From assembly GCF_000745215.1 (NCBI RefSeq), contig NZ_JQNK01000009.1, positions 1,178,001 through 1,242,000 on the forward strand: a stretch of DNA of 64,000 bases. Reading direction: 5' to 3'. A program made the translations under genes and the position numbers. Positions 61,617 through 64,000 of the stretch are shown here, one piece after another. How positions within the stretch are numbered: the first letter of the stretch is position 1; every line of letters begins with the position of its first letter. The notes under the pieces are model-generated. The model did no database searches, was not told the origin of the DNA, and was given only the letters and a program-made list of their open reading frames with translations. The DNA comes from Methylosinus sp. PW1 (GTDB taxonomy: Bacteria > Pseudomonadota > Alphaproteobacteria > Rhizobiales > Beijerinckiaceae).

Positions 61617-64000
61617 ATGACGCAGACGAATTCCCGCTCGCTGCTCTCCCGCGCCCTCCTCATCATCGAGCCGATCGACCATGCGCAAGCCGCGGCCGCG
61701 CTGGCGCGCGTGCTGGAGCGAGACGCCGATGGCGTGCTCGCCACCGTTCTCGCTGTGCATGGAAAAGCGCGCCCTCTGCTCGAAGGCGTCCTCGGCTCCT
61801 CGCCTTTTCTCACCGATCTCTCCGCCCGTGATCCCGCCCGGCTCGCGCGCCTGCTCACGGACGATCCCGACGCCAGCCTCACGCGGCTCGTCGAGGCCAC
61901 GCGCAACGCCGCCAAAGGCGTCGCGGATGAAGCCGAGCTGATGCGCGCGCTGCGGCGCGCCAAGCAGGAGGGCGCGCTGCTGGTCGCGCTCGCCGATCTC
62001 TCCAAAGCCTGGGACACGATGCAGGCGACCGATGCGCTCACGCGCCTCGCCGACGCCGCGCTTTCCGCTTCCATCGCCTTCACGCTGCGCGAGGCCGCCG
62101 CCGCCGGCAAGCTCGAGCTCTATGACCAGCGCAGCCCCGAGCGCGGCTGCGGCTGGATATTCCTCGCCATGGGCAAGGAAGGCGCCTATGAGCTCAATTA
62201 CTCTTCCGACATAGACATCATCGTCCTCTTCGACCGCTCGCGCGCGCGCGTCGCGCAGCCGAGCGAGGATGTCGATCTCTTCGTCAAAATGACGAAGCGC
62301 GTCGTGCGCATTCTCTCGGAGATCACGCCGGACGGCTATGTGTTTCGCGTCGATCTGCGCCTGCGTCCCGACCCCGGCGCGACGCCCATCGCCATACCGC
62401 TCGAGGCGGCCTTCTCTTACTATGAGAGCATGGGCCAGAATTGGGAACGCGCCGCCTTCATCAAGGCGCGCGCGGCGGCCGGCGACATTCCCGCCGGCGA
62501 GGCTTTTCTGAAAGAGCTGTCTCCTTTCGTCTGGCGCAAGAATTTCGATTTCGCCGCCATCGCCGACGTGCATTCGATCAAGCGGCAGATTCACGCTTTC
62601 AAAGGCCATGGCGAGATCGCCGCGCTGGGGCATGATCTCAAGCTCGGCCGCGGCGGCATTCGCGAGATCGAGTTTTTCGCGCAGACGCAGCAGCTCATCA
62701 CCGGCGGACGCAATCCCGCATTGCGCGGCCGCGCGACATTGGAGACGCTGGACGCGCTTCTCGCCAATGGGTGGATCGAGCCGCGCGTGCGCGACGAGCT
62801 GCGCGAGGCTTACGTGTTTCTGCGCGATATCGAGCATCGCATTCAAATGGTCGCCGACAAGCAGACGCATATTCTGCCGCGCGACGAGAAAGAGGCGCTG
62901 CGCATCGCGCGCATGGCCGGCTTCGCCACGCTCGAGGATTTCACGCAGGCGCTAGTCGCGCATCTCGAGACGGTGCAGAGCCATTATTCGCATCTCTTCG
63001 AGAGCGCGCCGCAGCTTTCCTCGCAAACGGGCAATCTCGTCTTCACCGGCGGCGAGGACGATCCCGGCACGCTCGAAACATTATCGCGTCTCGGCTTCGC
63101 GCATCCCAAGACAGTGACGGAGACGATACGCGGGTGGCATTTCGGCCGCTACGCCGCGACGCGCTCCACCAAGGCGCGCGAGCGCCTGACCGAGCTGACG
63201 CCGGCGCTGCTCGAGGCGCTCGCCGCGACGGAGAACGCCGATCGGGCCTTTCTCGCTTTCGACAAATTGCTCGCCGGGCTTCCGGCCGGCGTGCAATTGT
63301 TTTCCGTGCTCCTCGCCAATCCGACGCTGCTGTCTTTGCTGACGGCGATCACCGGCGCCGCGCCCAAGCTCGCCGCCACCATCTCGCGGCGCCCGCGCGT
63401 GCTCGACGCCGTGCTGGAGCCGGCCTTTTTCGAGCATTTGCCCGATGAATCGGAGCTCGCCGCAGCGCTCGCGCGCAGCCTCGCCGAGACGCGCTCCTAT
63501 GAGGAGGCGCTCGACGCCGCGCGCGTCTTCGGACAGGAGCAGAAGTTTCTCGTCGGCGTGCGCGTCTTGACCGGCGCGCTCTCTGTGGCGGAGGCCGGCC
63601 TCGCCTATGCGCGGCTCGCCGAACGCCTCATCGCCGCTCTGCTGCCGCGCGTCGAGACAGAGCTCGCGCGCGCACATGGGCGCATCGCAGGCGGCCGCGC
63701 TTGCGTGGTCGCGCTGGGCAAGCTCGGCGGACGCGAGATGACCGCCGCTTCCGATCTCGATCTCATGCTGCTCTATGACTCCGATCCGCATGCCGAATCG
63801 GATGGCGAGCGGCCGCTCGCCACGCCCGCCTATTATGCGCGGCTGACGCAGAGGCTCATTTCCGCGCTGTCTGCGCCAATGGCGCAGGGCCTGCTCTATG
63901 AGGTCGATTTTCGGCTGCGGCCGTCCGGCAGCAAAGGGCCGCTGGCGGTGAGCCTGAAGGCTTTCGAGGACTATCACGCACATGAGGCGTGGAGCTGGGA
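61617..64000 (+). CDS. glnE: bifunctional glutamine synthetase adenylyltransferase/deadenylase, partial (3' end missing)
   Basis: GlnE adds and removes AMP on glutamine synthetase in response to PII status. The 794 residues present cover the N-terminal deadenylase half, with MGKEGAYELNYSSDIDIIVLFD near residue 193 and the long helical region RAFIKARAAAGD, plus the start of the C-terminal adenylylase half, with LGKLGGREMTAASDLDLMLLYD near 703. The frame is open to the window edge, and about 180 more residues are expected. Start MTQTNSRSLLSRA follows the palindromic element; no strong ribosome binding site is seen. Confidence 0.95.
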   Translation, partial: MTQTNSRSLLSRALLIIEPIDHAQAAAALARVLERDADGVLATVLAVHGKARPLLEGVLGSSPFLTDLSARDPARLARLLTDDPDASLTRLVEATRNAAKGVADEAELMRALRRAKQEGALLVALADLSKAWDTMQATDALTRLADAALSASIAFTLREAAAAGKLELYDQRSPERGCGWIFLAMGKEGAYELNYSSDIDIIVLFDRSRARVAQPSEDVDLFVKMTKRVVRILSEITPDGYVFRVDLRLRPDPGATPIAIPLEAAFSYYESMGQNWERAAFIKARAAAGDIPAGEAFLKELSPFVWRKNFDFAAIADVHSIKRQIHAFKGHGEIAALGHDLKLGRGGIREIEFFAQTQQLITGGRNPALRGRATLETLDALLANGWIEPRVRDELREAYVFLRDIEHRIQMVADKQTHILPRDEKEALRIARMAGFATLEDFTQALVAHLETVQSHYSHLFESAPQLSSQTGNLVFTGGEDDPGTLETLSRLGFAHPKTVTETIRGWHFGRYAATRSTKARERLTELTPALLEALAATENADRAFLAFDKLLAGLPAGVQLFSVLLANPTLLSLLTAITGAAPKLAATISRRPRVLDAVLEPAFFEHLPDESELAAALARSLAETRSYEEALDAARVFGQEQKFLVGVRVLTGALSVAEAGLAYARLAERLIAALLPRVETELARAHGRIAGGRACVVALGKLGGREMTAASDLDLMLLYDSDPHAESDGERPLATPAYYARLTQRLISALSAPMAQGLLYEVDFRLRPSGSKGPLAVSLKAFEDYHAHEAWSW

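Overview
The window is about 64 kb of GC-rich chromosomal DNA from an alphaproteobacterium of the Hyphomicrobiales/Rhizobiales type, most likely a methanotroph of the Methylosinus/Methylocystis group. The alphaproteobacterial assignment rests on a GapR (DUF2312) nucleoid protein, an EipA (DUF1134) envelope protein, a bactofilin, an alphaproteobacterial-type Asp/Glu leucyl(arginyl)transferase, a clpX-lon-hupB block, and a 6S RNA-like element just ahead of the 5-formyl-THF cyclo-ligase gene. The methanotroph suggestion is weaker and rests mainly on a pyrophosphate-type 6-phosphofructokinase. No methane oxidation gene is present.

Layout. 0-3.7 kb: tRNA-Ser, then a tight + strand run (cyclotransferase-like protein, panC, acylphosphatase, cysQ) and eipA. 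3.7-7.0 kb: a minus-strand TadE/TadE/TadG-like pilus or secretion locus without the rest of a Tad machine. 7.1-15.1 kb: rsmD and a pseudouridine synthase with a large repetitive tail, a divergent MurA-family enzyme, an intact IS4-family element with 9-bp target duplication, tadA, a patatin and an alpha/beta hydrolase. 15.4-23.1 kb: bfd-bfr iron storage pair, MFS transporter with XRE-cupin regulator, LpxH-like phosphatase plus glycosyltransferase, a ThiF/MoeB-type enzyme and RidA. 23.5-35.2 kb: acyl-CoA carboxylase beta subunit, a secreted ClpP-like protein, tRNA-Val, hupB-lon-clpX, PPi-PFK and secA.

35.4-46 kb: a parDE toxin-antitoxin pair, a deacetylase-like protein, a GNAT enzyme, a zinc alcohol dehydrogenase, a phosphotransferase/P-loop kinase fusion, an MgtA-type P-ATPase, an O-antigen ligase-like membrane protein and a beta-barrel outer membrane protein. 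46-57 kb: gapR, RDD protein, bpt, a Gly/His-repeat secreted protein, a protease inhibitor-like lipocalin-type protein, a soluble double-PAS chemoreceptor, hemN, a ParA-like ATPase next to a bactofilin, an acyl-CoA ligase and prs. 57-64 kb: a GNAT enzyme, mnmA, a methyltransferase, a higBA-type pair, 6S RNA, the cyclo-ligase and the 5' 2.4 kb of glnE, which runs off the right end.

Most of the window is ordinary housekeeping sequence. The features that stand out are a family of paired palindromic intergenic repeats (three copies, one split by the IS4 element), the repetitive RluB-like tail, the internally duplicated TadG-like protein, the divergent MurA, a Trp-Gly-His-repeat secreted protein, and several perfect operator-like palindromes ahead of regulatory or iron genes. 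I did not find a clear new defence or mobile system.
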